From Cucumis sativus (Eukaryota; Streptophyta; Magnoliopsida; Cucurbitales; Cucurbitaceae): a stretch of 64,000 nucleotides of DNA. Within the stretch, counting starts at the first letter, position 1, and each line of letters starts with the position of its first letter. The position numbers and the translations under genes were made by a program. The stretch lies in the NCBI RefSeq assembly GCF_000004075.3, contig NC_026661.2:2542001-2606000 (forward strand). The letters are read 5' to 3'. Shown piece by piece: positions 12,251 to 23,659 of the stretch. The notes beneath the pieces are model-generated. The model was given only the letters and a program-made list of their open reading frames with translations, was not told where the DNA came from and did not search any database.

Positions 12251-12972
12251 GGTTTGGGTGATTTCGAGAAGGGTGTTTTTCAAAAAAAAAAATGGAAAAA
12301 ATAGGTGTTTTCAAAATTATTAGGTTAAAATGATAGATTTTTTCTATAAATTATTATTTTTAAATTTATTGTTATTATTATTATTATTATTATTATTTAA
12401 TTATAAAAAAAATAGTGAAATAATATATCTAAGTAAGAAGGTAATTTTATTGTTTAATTTATTTAGTTTTTAATAAAATTAATTTTTCTTTATCAATTTT
12501 TGAATGTTCCATTTTGTTAAAAAGAAAACTAATAATTTTAAATTCATGAAAATTAAAAATTATTTGTTATTAAAAATAAAGATACAGATGATGGAAGGAT
12601 AAATTGAATAATAGGGTATAAATCAATAATAACCGATAAACCAATTTTATGTATACTTGTTTGATTGAAGAATAAAAAGTAAATCAACTTTTTTTTTTTA
12701 ATTTTATAAAAATAGTTTTACAAAAGAAATTATTTTTATGTGAATTTTATTATTTTAAACTTTTAATACTATAAGCTTATAGTTTCATATTACCTTTTAC
12801 AAGTTGAAAATTTTGCTTACAAGTATATATAGATACACAAATAGATAGATAGAGCAATAAAAATATATATATATTAAAAATAATAAAAGTAATGATAATA
12901 TTTAATGGTGGAAGATATAAAAATTGATAACATATTTACATTCTATTACTTTTACACTTTATTGTTTATATT
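12251..12972. mobile_element. Probable ~720-bp insertion in the upstream region of Csl copy A
   Basis: Copy A and copy B share sequence up to CACGTT (ending 12250 and 19653). In copy B related upstream sequence resumes at once, while in copy A it resumes only near 12973 (ATTTAATGGCCC versus ATTTATCATGGGG). The intervening DNA is very AT-rich, contains a TTA microsatellite at 12369-12398 and no open frame. I cannot see clear terminal inverted repeats, so the class is open; a deletion in copy B is the alternative. Confidence 0.45.
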
Positions 12973-15900
12973 ATTTAATGGCCCAAGGTATGTTTAGTGT
13001 TTATATATAAGAGATTTTGTGTTTTAGTTAATTTTTAGATGTTTAAATAGTTTATCAATTGTTGTGTTTTTTTTCAATCAAATTTATTTCAATTTTGAAT
13101 AAACTAAATTTAATTCAAATTTTCTTTTACAAAATATCAAATCATTCTCTCTCTCTGTTAATGTTTGATGTCATATTATTATTTTGTTTTTCTCATCTTG
13201 ATGCATTTGTTCCTATAATGGTAGTTATTGTCAACTAATTCAATTTATTCCACTTAATTCAATAAATCATAGATAAAAAACAATATAGTTTTAGTCTATA
13301 ATTATAGAAATGTGTAAATTATATTTAAATTAATTATAATTGATTATCAATTTTAGTCATTAAATCATCCCGTATATATAATATAAAAACAAAAGCTACA
13401 CAAATAATCATCTTCTAAATTTATTGAAGTTAATTTGTTTGTTTTAACAAAATAATCTACAACACAAGAAGATAAGATAAAGATAGTTGGGGTTCAAATA
13501 TGTATATATATATACAAACAAGGTCATGTACTTTTTGATATTTTGTGACACAATGTTGGATGTATTAAATTTGTGCTCTATCTTTTCCGTCCTTCTGGGC
13601 TACGTTCTCACGTGTCCGGGGTCCGATGATCATATCAACCCGCGATCATTGAACAAGGAATTTTCTAGAAGTAAAGCTTGTATGAAAATGGCTTGTCTTC
13701 GACTTCGACTCTGCTGGTTGGTCCATCCATCAGCTTACCCCCCTTTAGTTTTTGGTGATTTAATAATTGAGTGAATGAGAGATGACAAATTCAATATATA
13801 TTATTCACACCATACATATGTGTTCTTTTTTATTTTGAAAAAAAATAATAGATAAGTATCTTTAACAGTTATCTTAAATTTTCATTTGAATAAGTGTGGA
13901 CATGAGTCAAAATTTGAGTAAATTGTTACGATTCAACCAAGAACAAAAGTCGTATAATTTATAGACTAGCTACGAAGCAAAGATTTGAATGATTAGGTGA
14001 AAAAGTAGTCTTTTATATGTAATATTCTTTTCTTTTAGGGAGACATATACAACTCGAAATAGAAAATTTTAAGAATTTTATTTTCATCCAATAAGTAAAT
14101 TCAAAATTAAGGTAAAGAATGACACAAATATGAAAATAAGGGTCTCCATTCGAAAAATTTGTGAAAAATGTTGCATGATCCATAGGTGAAGACAAACTAT
14201 GGTAATTTGTTACAATCTGAAACATACACAGAGATAATGATAATTTCTTTTTAAAAAAGGACGATGACCCCTGAAGGCCGCCATCCACAATAGACACATA
14301 AAAATGTTTTGACATGGAATGGACATATCCATATATCTATGATAAAATGTGGTAAAACTCATACCAAAGATTAGTTCACGTAGAAACGAATGTACGCATT
14401 AGCTCACATAAAAGTAAGTGTAGAATACTAAAAATATATAGGCAGAGAGAACTTAGAAGAGTTTAATAGAATTGTTTGTAGTTTTAGTTTTATACATATT
14501 GCTTATTTCCTTGAGTAGCATGCACTTTTTAGCCATTTTTTTTTTTGGATGTTATATTGATTTTTTTTTATAAGTGTGTGCTTTAGGAAGGAATTTGATT
14601 TATGAGTTTATTTACATGGAGAAATTAGAGAATATATATGTTTGTTGATTTTAGTAACTCATTTTAATTTTGTTTGCATTTCTTATTTTGGTGGAAGACG
14701 GAAAAATAAAAGCAATATAAAGGGAAGAACGTGTGAGAATGAAACAAATGAAAATCAAAATAATCTAGAAAATATAATTTATAGGTTGCCTTTTACTTCT
14801 TTCCTCTTGCCTATATAGGTTATAAAACCTTTTTTTCGTTGTATAATCTCAACCTTTTTTTTCTTTTGAATAGATAGTTGCAAATTTAGTCATTAGATTC
14901 AAAATAATTAAGTATATAACAATATTTTTAAAAATTTACAAATATAACAAAATTTGTTAAATTCTATCAACGATACAAGTCTATCATCGATGGACTATAT
15001 TGTAAATATTGGTCTATTACTGATAGATCATACGAGTCTATCAACGATACATGTCTATTAGCGATAGTTTTGCTATATTTGTAATTTTTTTAAAATATTG
15101 TTATATTCTTAATTATTGTTCCTCAAATGACCATCAATTACAATTATTCTTAAAAGGAATGATGAATGATAATGTAAATTTAAATAAAAATTTGAAATTA
15201 CTCCTCCATCTTCATCTTTTGTTCATTCAAGAAATTGACAAACCACTTAAGAAGAATTATCCCACGAGGCAGTAAGTTTTGTTTTTTTGTTTATATAATT
15301 AGTTTTGTGATTGTGCTAATTTTATCTCACAATCTTTGTTCTAAAGTATCTCTTGATTAAGAAATTTCACCAAATTAAATTTTGTCACGTCGTCACAACA
15401 AGTGATAATTATAATTTTCTTGAATTTGGGTAATTAAGTTTTCTTGTACCCAACCAAATTAGATATAAAAATTGGGTCAAATGAGAATAATGAACTTAAG
15501 TGTAAGTCTAAAAGGTAAATGAACCCAAGTTTAAAACCAACAATCAAATAGACCCAAGTCCACCTAAAGCCTGAGAACTTTCCCTTCGTTTTGGGATCTT
15601 TGGTTGAAGAAACAATTGAAGCTCTATTTTGGAGAATTGAAGTACTCAAATTCTAAATGACTCTTAAGACGTGAAGTTCTTATAAACTTCGAAATTAACA
15701 TCTCCTGAAAGATAAAACACTAGGAGGATTAAACTTTATTTAGACTTCAAGAAATTGAATTTTAAATTGACTTGCAACTACAACATCCTAAAGACCGAAT
15801 ATCAAGAAATTCTAAATATTAACTTGTATTAGAGAGAAAATATTGATTGAGTAAATATTAGAAACCGTATCCACTATATAAATCAATATACAAAATTCAA

Positions 15901-16397
15901 TTTCACGAATTACATTTATCCTGAAATCTCGTGAGAACAGTATCATACATTTGAATTGGATGAATCCTTCTATTTTAATTGGATATCAATAGTTTAGAAT
16001 TTAAAATAATTTAGAAGTATATTTATTGAAAACCAAACACTTTGGCTAATAACTAAACTAAATGACTATTCAAGCATACTTAAATTTTATCATAAAAGTT
16101 ATGCTTTTTTTTGTAAGTCAAGTGCAGATATATATCTTCCTAATGGATATATGGGTGTTTGCTATTTTTATAATATTCGTGAGTATTCCACAATTTAAAA
16201 CAACTCGACTGTCTAACCTTATAAGATTTGAACGTTTTAAAAAAACTTATAAAAGATTAATTACTAAACAAATGCATGTAATGAATTGATCAACGGAGTG
16301 ACTAAAAAGAAAATTTTGAAATTTATTAGAAAAGATTAGCAAAAATGTCAAACAATAACAATGTTTTATTTAAAGAAAAAGAGTTGATGAAACTAAT
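12973..16397. other. Intergenic between the two Csl genes
   Basis: From 13005 to 13190 the sequence is related to the region upstream of copy B (19705-19990), so it is duplicated ancestral promoter DNA. A less AT-rich island lies at 13580-13760. A GATAGA-type repeat lies at 14930-15110. The rest is AT-rich, with a fragment of unknown nature at 15430-15650. No supported gene. Confidence 0.5.
14930..15110. repeat. Dispersed TCTATC/GATAGA repeat
   Basis: Five short blocks of the form TCTAT(C/T)A(A/T)CGAT or its complement alternate here, and the block ends with TTTTGCTATATTTGTAA. The same building blocks recur near 36815-36890 and 38290-38440. This looks like a cucurbit-type interspersed element, possibly a MITE remnant. 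Confidence 0.5.
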
Positions 16398-19300
16398 TCA
16401 AAGCCATTTGTAGAAGGGCACAAAAAGCAGTATCAAAGAAGCCGATTTACATATGGTGGGGAAAGGGATCCCATATTTCCCTTTAGCAAACAACCCTCTC
16501 AAAAAGGGTGAGAGAGTCATTAAGACCCACACACAACCCAAAATCTCCCCTATCCCGGACCCTCGTCGTCCATCACTAGACGATGGTGGTTGCAATATCC
16601 CGGCCAACAATTTCGATCCCAATGCCATCAACTGCAATAGCACCATTGCTGTACCGATGATAAATAGTGGCGATTCATTAAAAACAAACTTTCCAACGTT
16701 GCCATCATCGACATTATTATTAGATTGGCCTTTAGGTGTAACTTCAAACACGGCTTCTGAAATACCAAAGAGCCTTAGAACAAGGCTCAAAATTCCAAAG
16801 ACACATGAACTTGTAGTAGCGATAATTTCCATCTTTACATTGTTCCACCATGCACGAACTGATAAGCCGCATTGAAGATAAACACATATTGAATGGGAGT
16901 GGTAAAGGATAAACATGGGTACAAACGTTGCCAATAGAGCTGTGTCTTGGACCTAAACATTTTACCAAAAACATATATAAAACCATATATTTTATGTTGT
17001 ATATACTTTTAAACCATATAGAAGTTTGTTTTTATATATTCAAATGAGAACTTACTGAAGGCAAGAAGTGAGAGTTGGTGAGGATAGCATAGGCAGGAAG
17101 AATGGCATAAACCAATTGAGGAATGGCGTAGAGGCCTCTAATTAAGAAATATGTGTAAGCTAAGCATTGTCTGAGGGTGAGCCGGGTTAAGAAAAAAGCT
17201 AAAAGTGGAGTATTTTTACGGACCATGATCTCCAAACTGCCTGTTACCCATCTCTTTCTTTGGGTAAGAGCATCAGGACCACCAGTGGGAGCCAACCCCA
17301 AAAACGCAGGTGGGTTTGGCTGCAACAATACGGACTTCCACCCTTTTGAATGGATCTTTATTCCGGTCAGAATGTCTTCTGTCATTGACTCATAAAGCCA
17401 ACCCACCTAAAACACAGGTTCAATTGTTTGTTACCTAAGATTATTATTGGCTTTTATGTGTTTGTTTTTATTCACTACAAAACTGACCTTTAAACCCCAG
17501 GCAGTGTTATTTTCGTAGTCGGCGCTGGCTACTTGATATGCGGATTGGATGGAAGTAGAAAGATCTATGGTCGTGTGAGTACGTCCGTTGGCTTGCACCC
17601 CTCTTAATATTTCATTGGCTGACTTTGTCAACTCTTCCGATTCTCCATAATTCTCCTCAATTTTTCCTAAAAACATAATATTACATATGAATATATATGA
17701 TCCTTCCATTGTCTCAACAAAATTATATACGAAAATGTTACTGTTTCTAAATTTTAGAGTCAAATTCGTGAATAGGTTTATTCACTACCTGTTTTATTCG
17801 GTGAACTATTCAAGGTATAAATGGTTTTACGTCTATGAAAGCAATTACATCCACAGTATAGAGGACCTTGAATTCCTGCCATCCCACGTAACAATGTCTA
17901 CCAAAATACCACAAAAAAAGATAAGAACAATTATAAGAAAGAAGAATATGACAGTTTAGATTATTGAACACTAAGAGAGAAGATTGAATTACTTGGAAGA
18001 GGGTATTGAGTTGACAACCAAATGGATCATCTTTGGGTTGATTGTAAAATATTTGAGGGAATTGTACGAAAATGCTTTCTTGCTCTTCTGCTCCGAGTAA
18101 AATGCACATAGCCTCAACCACAACATTTGGGTTGTTGACGTACATATCGCAATCTATATTCACTATAAATGGTGCATTTGTCATCACACCGGATACCCTA
18201 GTCTTTTATTTAATTTTCAATAACAATAAAAATCTCTTAGCATCTAATTAAGAAAATGACCCCATAGATCTAATCAACAACTTGTGAAAGAAAAAGTATT
18301 TTGCTCTAAAATTCTTTATTACTCTGTTTTGAAAAATGTCCCTACTTTAAATTTGTTTTATAGAAATAACATAATGATGTTAATGGCAAGATATCCAAAG
18401 TGTTAAGTTTGGTAAACATACCAAAACATTCAAAGCACCAGCTTTGTAGTGATGAGGTTGATTTGGTCGTTTTTCTCTTGCAACATATACCAAATTTGGT
18501 ATCCCATTTGAATCATTCCCTTTGTTTTCTAATAAAATCTGCAAAATTTCCTCATTAACAAACTCCATAAATATTACGAATTAAAGAATAGTAACACAAT
18601 CTAATTACCTTAATAATGGTGGGATGGTTCTTCTTGTCTGTGTTTCTAAAAGCTTCATAGTATTTAGAAGTTTCGTATACCATTGGGTTCTCTTCCGCAG
18701 CTTCAATCTTCTCACGAAGTCGTTCATATTCATCCTATGTATAATATAAAAATAGAGGTCATTTATTAGTTCATATACTTTCAAGTTTACTAAAAATATA
18801 TATATACATATTGAATGTGTGTACCTTCATCCTCTTCTCCTCCTGTTGGAATTCATGGCCGGCGGCGGATGGAGACTTACCGGAGAAGTATCTAAACGGA
18901 GCTCTAACTTGGACGTTATACTTCTTACAGAAAGGAACCCAAATTCTAGCAAAATTCGAGGCTTCAACAAGAGCGTATAGCAAAACCGGAGATCCCCCAT
19001 CGTCGGAGATATAGCAAGTAAGTTTTCCAGCCGGATAATCTACGGCCAACAGAGACAACACTGTGTTGGCCACCATAACCGACGGCTCAAGCTTCCAATC
19101 CGCAGTCGTCACCAACACGTCCACCGCAGGAACCTCATGAACTCTGTAAAAGAAAAAAGAAAAACCCAAATCAACAAAAAATCAGAGAAATAATTGAGGA
19201 AATGGATTGGATGAATGGGAAGAAGAAGAAAAGGGGTTTTGTAAAACAGACTGTTTGAAGTGTTGAGGGTATGTTTTGTAGTCGACGGGATTCCAATTTA

Positions 19301-19499
19301 AAAGAAGGTAGAGAAACCAGTCGAAGGTGAAACAGAGTTCGGAGAAGAAGGCGAGAAGCGAAAGGAGGGCATGGGATTGGAGGTAAAGGAGACGGTAAAG
19401 AAGAAGGGAAATGGCGAGAATCAAAATGAGAAGTTCAACAGATCTTTGTATGGGTTTTTTGATGGCCAATTTTTGGTAGAGAGGGAAGGAATTGGACAT
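16398..19499 (-). CDS. CSLH: Cellulose synthase-like B/H glycosyltransferase, copy B, 737 aa
   Basis: Nine exons, minus strand, same structure as copy A: 19252-19499, 18825-19143, 18609-18734, 18422-18538, 17993-18202, 17789-17897, 17488-17666, 17056-17406, 16398-16952; 2214 nt in frame. Catalytic residues are intact: SDDGG, DCD at 287-289, TED at 445-447, QRKRW at 485-489. Exon 7 is two codons longer and exon 9 eight codons shorter than in copy A. Exons 1-4 differ from copy A at only two residues (SAAGHEF for SAGGHEF and PHHYK for PHYYK), whereas exon 8 differs at about 27 of 117 residues and exon 5 at 9 of 70. Both copies are in the same orientation, 4.3 kb apart. Function as for copy A: a membrane glycan synthase of unproven substrate. 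Confidence 0.93.
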
Positions 19500-19653
19500 T
19501 GTTGAAGAGATTCGGGTGATGAGTTTAATGTGTAAAGTTGACAGCAGTATTTTATAGTCTCAAACCATGAAATTATAATAAAGGTTTTGTAGATATAGAG
19601 AAACATTCAATATTTGGAGCAGAGGTATTAGATAAGTTAACGTGATTCACGTT
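18391..19653. repeat. Near-identical tract shared with 10988-12250 (copy B side)
   Basis: This is the partner of the 1263-bp tract in copy A. Its left boundary is in intron 4 and its right boundary lies about 154 bp upstream of the start codon, where the sequence leaves copy A after CACGTT. Confidence 0.9.
19550..19556 (-). promoter_or_regulatory. TATA box of Csl copy B
   Basis: TATAAAA on the minus strand, 51 bp upstream of the start codon, inside the tract shared with copy A. Confidence 0.6.
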
Positions 19654-20176
19654 ATTTATCATGGGGCAAACTTTGTGTATATATACTCCATTATATTTAC
19701 ACTTTAAAAGATTTTGTGTTTTAGTTTTTTTTTTAAAAATAGTTTGTCAATTATTTAGCGTTTATATTATTTAAATTTTTCAACCAAATTTATTTCAATT
19801 TTGAAACAAACTAAATTTAGAATTAATGTTAAAAAACGTACTTGAAACGTTGATATAATTTCTCTTATTTTTTCAACTTGTGGGTAATACTTAATTTATC
19901 AAATACATTTTTTTTTTTTTGCAAAATTTCAAATCATTCTCTCTCTCTTTATTGTCCAGATGTTTCATATGTCATATTTATTATTATTGAGTTTATCTGA
20001 ACATATTGAATGATTGAATTGTGTGTAAAAACAACCAATTTGGATATATGTTTTCTATGTATTACCATTACATGCTGCAGATAAAGCATTGATAGTCAAT
20101 TCAATCAATATGACAGTTTCACTAACAAAATTATCAACACTACTCTTGTATACAAATACTATTTACAGTTTCAAGA
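19654..20176. other. Intergenic: Csl copy B upstream region and PPR 3' flank
   Basis: AT-rich. From about 19705 to 19990 it is related to 13005-13190 upstream of copy A, including a shared CTCTCTCTCT run. No gene. Confidence 0.55.
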
Positions 20177-21610
20177 TCAAGAGGGTGATACTAGCACCAG
20201 ATTTTGCATTGGATCTACTCTACTATAAGCTGGAGTTTTCTGAATCCTGGCGTCTGCCATTACACGTCTTATAACTGCAGCACGATTCCATTTCTCTGCT
20301 CCAGCATTCATACTCGCCAAAGTCACATACCGACCACAATGTCGTGGCTGCATCTCAAGCAATCTTCTTCCCACTTCATTCCCCAGTTCAGTGGCTCCAT
20401 GAATTTTACATGCACTCAAAAGAGCTCCCAAAACAGAAGCATCCGGATCAAATGGCATGGACTCTATGAATTCAGTTGCCTCTCGCAAAAGCCCTGCTTT
20501 GCCTAAGAGATCAACCACACATACATAATGCTCAGTAATTGGTACAATTGAGAAATCGTATAACATTGATTGGAATAACTGCAATCCCAATTTGACGAGC
20601 TTGCCACGAGCACACGCTGTGAGAATTGCAACAAATGTAACCTCATTAGGATGTATTCCTTCAACCTTCATAGTGGCAAATAGGTCCAATGCCTCTGTTT
20701 CTCTACCATTGGATGCAAATGAAGAGATCATTGCATTCCAAGTGCAGACCTCCCTCTTCTTCATTTGATTAAAAACAGTTCTCGCACATCCTAATAATCC
20801 CATCTTCCCATAAAAATCTATCAACCCCGTCCCTATAAAAACACTAAACTCACCCTCATTTCTAATAATGTAAGCATGTACTTCTTTCCCACGACAAAGA
20901 ACTCCTTCAGCATCTAAATTAGCAGAAGAAGAAAGTACACTCACATAAGTAGCTTCATTTGGCTTAACCGAACCACTCATCATCATCACATGAAAAAACC
21001 AGAGAGCCTCAAGAAAGCGCCCATTCCACCAAAACCCATTAATAACACTAGTCCAAGAAACCACATCATGCTCTGGCATGGACCTAAACATGAAAACAGC
21101 AGAACCCAAGTCTCCATTTTTGACAAAAGCATCAAGCATAGAGTTAAACGCAACAATACAAGGATTGGTAATTTCATCAAACACCTTACGTGCATTAGCC
21201 AGTTCACGAAGGTCGGCGTAAGAGGAAACAAAGGATGTCAGGACAACGGGGTCGGTGAGAACGCCGATCTTGAAAGCATGTGCGTGGATCAATTTGGGGA
21301 GAAGAGAGGAACAAATGGTGGCGGATTTGATGATGGAAGGGAAAGTGTGGAAGTTGGGCTTGGTTTGTTGGGAGAGCATTTGGGTGTAGAGAAGGAGGGC
21401 GAAACGAGGGCGGTTAAAGTTTAAATAGGCTCTGATGAGAGTGTTGTAGAGAAGGGTGATGAGGCATTTCGGATTGGAGGAAGTTTGGGAATTGTTGAAG
21501 AGATGGCCTTGGGTGAGTAGAAGGGCGTGGATTTGTGGGATTTTAGTTGAGTTCTTGAGGAAACGTTGAAGAAGTTGAAGTAACCACTCGGAGGGGTGTG
21601 ACGTAAACAT
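20177..21610 (-). CDS. Pentatricopeptide repeat protein, PLS class with E domain, 477 aa, intronless
   Basis: A single open frame. I start it at the ATG at 21610 (MFTSHPSEWLLQ); the open frame runs upstream but has no earlier ATG. PPR units are evident, for example YNTLIRAYLNFNRPRFALLL, VVSWTSVINGFWWNGRFLEA, VCTWNAMISSFASNGRETEA and GIHPNEVTFVAILTAC. The C-terminus (from about PDASVLGALLSACKIHGA to KTPAYSRVD) is an E domain; no DYW deaminase domain follows. E-class PPR proteins bind organelle RNA and usually help C-to-U editing or other RNA processing in mitochondria or plastids. It is similar in build to the Arabidopsis protein At1g10330. The RNA target cannot be read from here. Confidence 0.9.
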   Translation of the reverse strand: MFTSHPSEWLLQLLQRFLKNSTKIPQIHALLLTQGHLFNNSQTSSNPKCLITLLYNTLIRAYLNFNRPRFALLLYTQMLSQQTKPNFHTFPSIIKSATICSSLLPKLIHAHAFKIGVLTDPVVLTSFVSSYADLRELANARKVFDEITNPCIVAFNSMLDAFVKNGDLGSAVFMFRSMPEHDVVSWTSVINGFWWNGRFLEALWFFHVMMMSGSVKPNEATYVSVLSSSANLDAEGVLCRGKEVHAYIIRNEGEFSVFIGTGLIDFYGKMGLLGCARTVFNQMKKREVCTWNAMISSFASNGRETEALDLFATMKVEGIHPNEVTFVAILTACARGKLVKLGLQLFQSMLYDFSIVPITEHYVCVVDLLGKAGLLREATEFIESMPFDPDASVLGALLSACKIHGATELGNEVGRRLLEMQPRHCGRYVTLASMNAGAEKWNRAAVIRRVMADARIQKTPAYSRVDPMQNLVLVSPS

Positions 21611-21769
21611 TTGGAGTACGCAGGCTTTTACATTTGGAGTTGCAGTTAACAAAAGTTACAAAGGCAACGATGTCGTTTTGGTCCAAGTTTTAATTTACTC
21701 ACTGCTCTCCCCTTTCTCCTTCATCCGCCTACGGGTTCTTCGTTCTCGTATGGTATAAGGCGCTGAGAA
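21611..21769. promoter_or_regulatory. Bidirectional intergenic space between PPR and dienelactone hydrolase
   Basis: Only 159 bp separate the two divergent start codons, so promoters and leaders overlap. I see no convincing TATA box on either side, as is common for housekeeping and organelle-protein genes. The space includes CT-rich sequence near 21700-21722. Confidence 0.7.
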
Positions 21770-23659
21770 ATGTTATTTTCAATTCTAAGGTCTTCGATTT
21801 CTTCACGCTCATTTCTCAAAACCCCTTCAATCTTCTCTACTCCTAACAAGCTAACCTCCTCACTTTCTCGCTTCTCAGTACGCTCCATGGCTTCTTCTTC
21901 CCCTTTCAAGAAAATCCAAATTCAGAGAGATGGCACTGTGAGTTCACTCCCTTTTTTTCCCTCTTTCATCCTCCCCCTCACTTTGATTTCATCTATTCTT
22001 TGTTTCTTTATCAAGCTGCTGTGATTCTATTTGCTGTTTGGCCTTGGGAAACATTAGTGGCGCCGTTTTTTTTTTTGTGGGAATTCGGCTACTTTGTTTA
22101 ATGGGTCGGTGCGATTCTTGTGGTAGTGTCTACTTTTGGGGAAATGGAATTAACCCTTTTGCCTGATGAGTCCTGGAGAATTTGTATTGTGTTTTTCCAA
22201 CCCTAGATGTTTCTGGATAAAGTTTATGGGGTGTTTGTCATTTGAAATGATCGGTGTAGTTTTACTGTAGCATAGAGATGCTCAATTCGATGGTATTTCA
22301 ACAGTTTGATATTTGTATTCATGTACTTTTCATTAAACATTTACGAGTCTTGTTTCTTTTGGGCAGGAATTTGATGCTTATGTTGTGGGGAGAGATGATG
22401 CCCCTGCCATTGTTGTGCTTCAAGAATGGTGGGGAGTGGATTATGAAATCAAGAATCATGCTGTGAAGATATCTGAGCTTGGATCTGGTTTCAAGGCACT
22501 TATTCCAGAGTATGATGCTTTCCTTCTCTTGGAATATGAGTTTGTGTTTCTTTGTAATAATTCTGGTCTCCTTGGTTGTGCTGCATTCTACTGATAAAGG
22601 TTTTCTTTTGTGCAATCTTATATCAGTTTGTATCGAGGAAAGGTTGGGTTAGATGTTGCTGAAGCACAGCATCTGATGGATGGTCTCGACTGGCAAGGTG
22701 CTGTTAAGGATATTCATGCTTCAGTTAACTGGCTCAAGGCCAATGGCTCTAAGAAGGTATTCAGCTATTTAATCTCCATTTTTGACATCATTTATATCTA
22801 TAAAAACTAGAAAGTTAAATGTTATAGGATCTTGTCAGGTTGGTGTAACTGGATACTGTATGGGGGGTGCACTTTCAATTGCAAGTTCTGTTTTGATTCC
22901 TGATGTTGATGCTGTTGTTTCATTCTATGGAGTTCCTTCATCAGAACTTGCAGATCCTGCCCAAGCTAAGGCACCCATTCAGGCTCATTTCGGAGAGCTT
23001 GATTCTTTCGTTGGCTTCTCTGATTTGACGGTAGAACCCTTTCTCCTGCTCCTTTCTATCTTAAATATAATATTCCCTTTTCTTTCTTTCGTGTTGTCAC
23101 TTAGAAAGTGGCAATCATTTAAAGATTTATGATATTTACTGAATGTGAAATAAGGGTGTCAGTTTCAAACGACCTTTTGCTTAAACAAAATATTTTCCAT
23201 GTGTCATTAAGTTTCAACGGGTCAATGTTAGAAATATTGCATATGCTTGATACACTGTTTTATTGTTGGTTGCGGGAGTTTTGTGCACAATCTTGCTATT
23301 AAAATTCGCTTTGAGTTTTCTTTTTGGGTAAAAAACGCCGAGATGAGTATGTAGCGGTAGCAATCTGGTGTTTACATGATACGTTTATTACAAGTGCTAA
23401 GATCAAACATTAACAGATGGTGAAGTAATAATGAGATTTGCGTTTTTAGGCTGCCAAGAAACTAGAGGAAAAGCTGAAAGAATCAGGAATTCCATATGAG
23501 GTGCATATATATAAAGGAAGTGGGCATGCTTTCATGAACCGATCCGACGAAGGTGTGAAGAGGAGGAAGAACATGGGAATGAATGATGAGGATGATAATG
23601 CGGTCGAACTTGCTTGGTCTCGATTCCAATCCTGGATGTCAAAATACCTCTCAGCTTGA
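21770..23659 (+). CDS. Dienelactone hydrolase family alpha/beta hydrolase, 280 aa
   Basis: Five exons: 21770-21937, 22367-22509, 22627-22756, 22839-23030, 23450-23659; 843 nt in frame. The catalytic triad of the family is visible: cysteine in GYCMGG, aspartate in GELDSFVG and histidine in GSGHAFMN. Conserved stretches include VVLQEWWGVD and LYRGKVGLDVAEA. It resembles carboxymethylenebutenolidase homologues such as Arabidopsis At2g32520; the plant substrate is unknown. The first 39 residues are rich in Ser, Arg and Phe with almost no acidic residues, which fits an organelle presequence, and a second ATG (MASSSPFKKIQIQRDG) starts the region that matches the usual family N-terminus. The first intron has a long 429-nt length. 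The gene is divergent from the PPR gene. Confidence 0.93.

Noticed and set aside
20990-21424. Plus-strand open frame of 144 aa
   Set aside because: Antisense shadow of the PPR gene.
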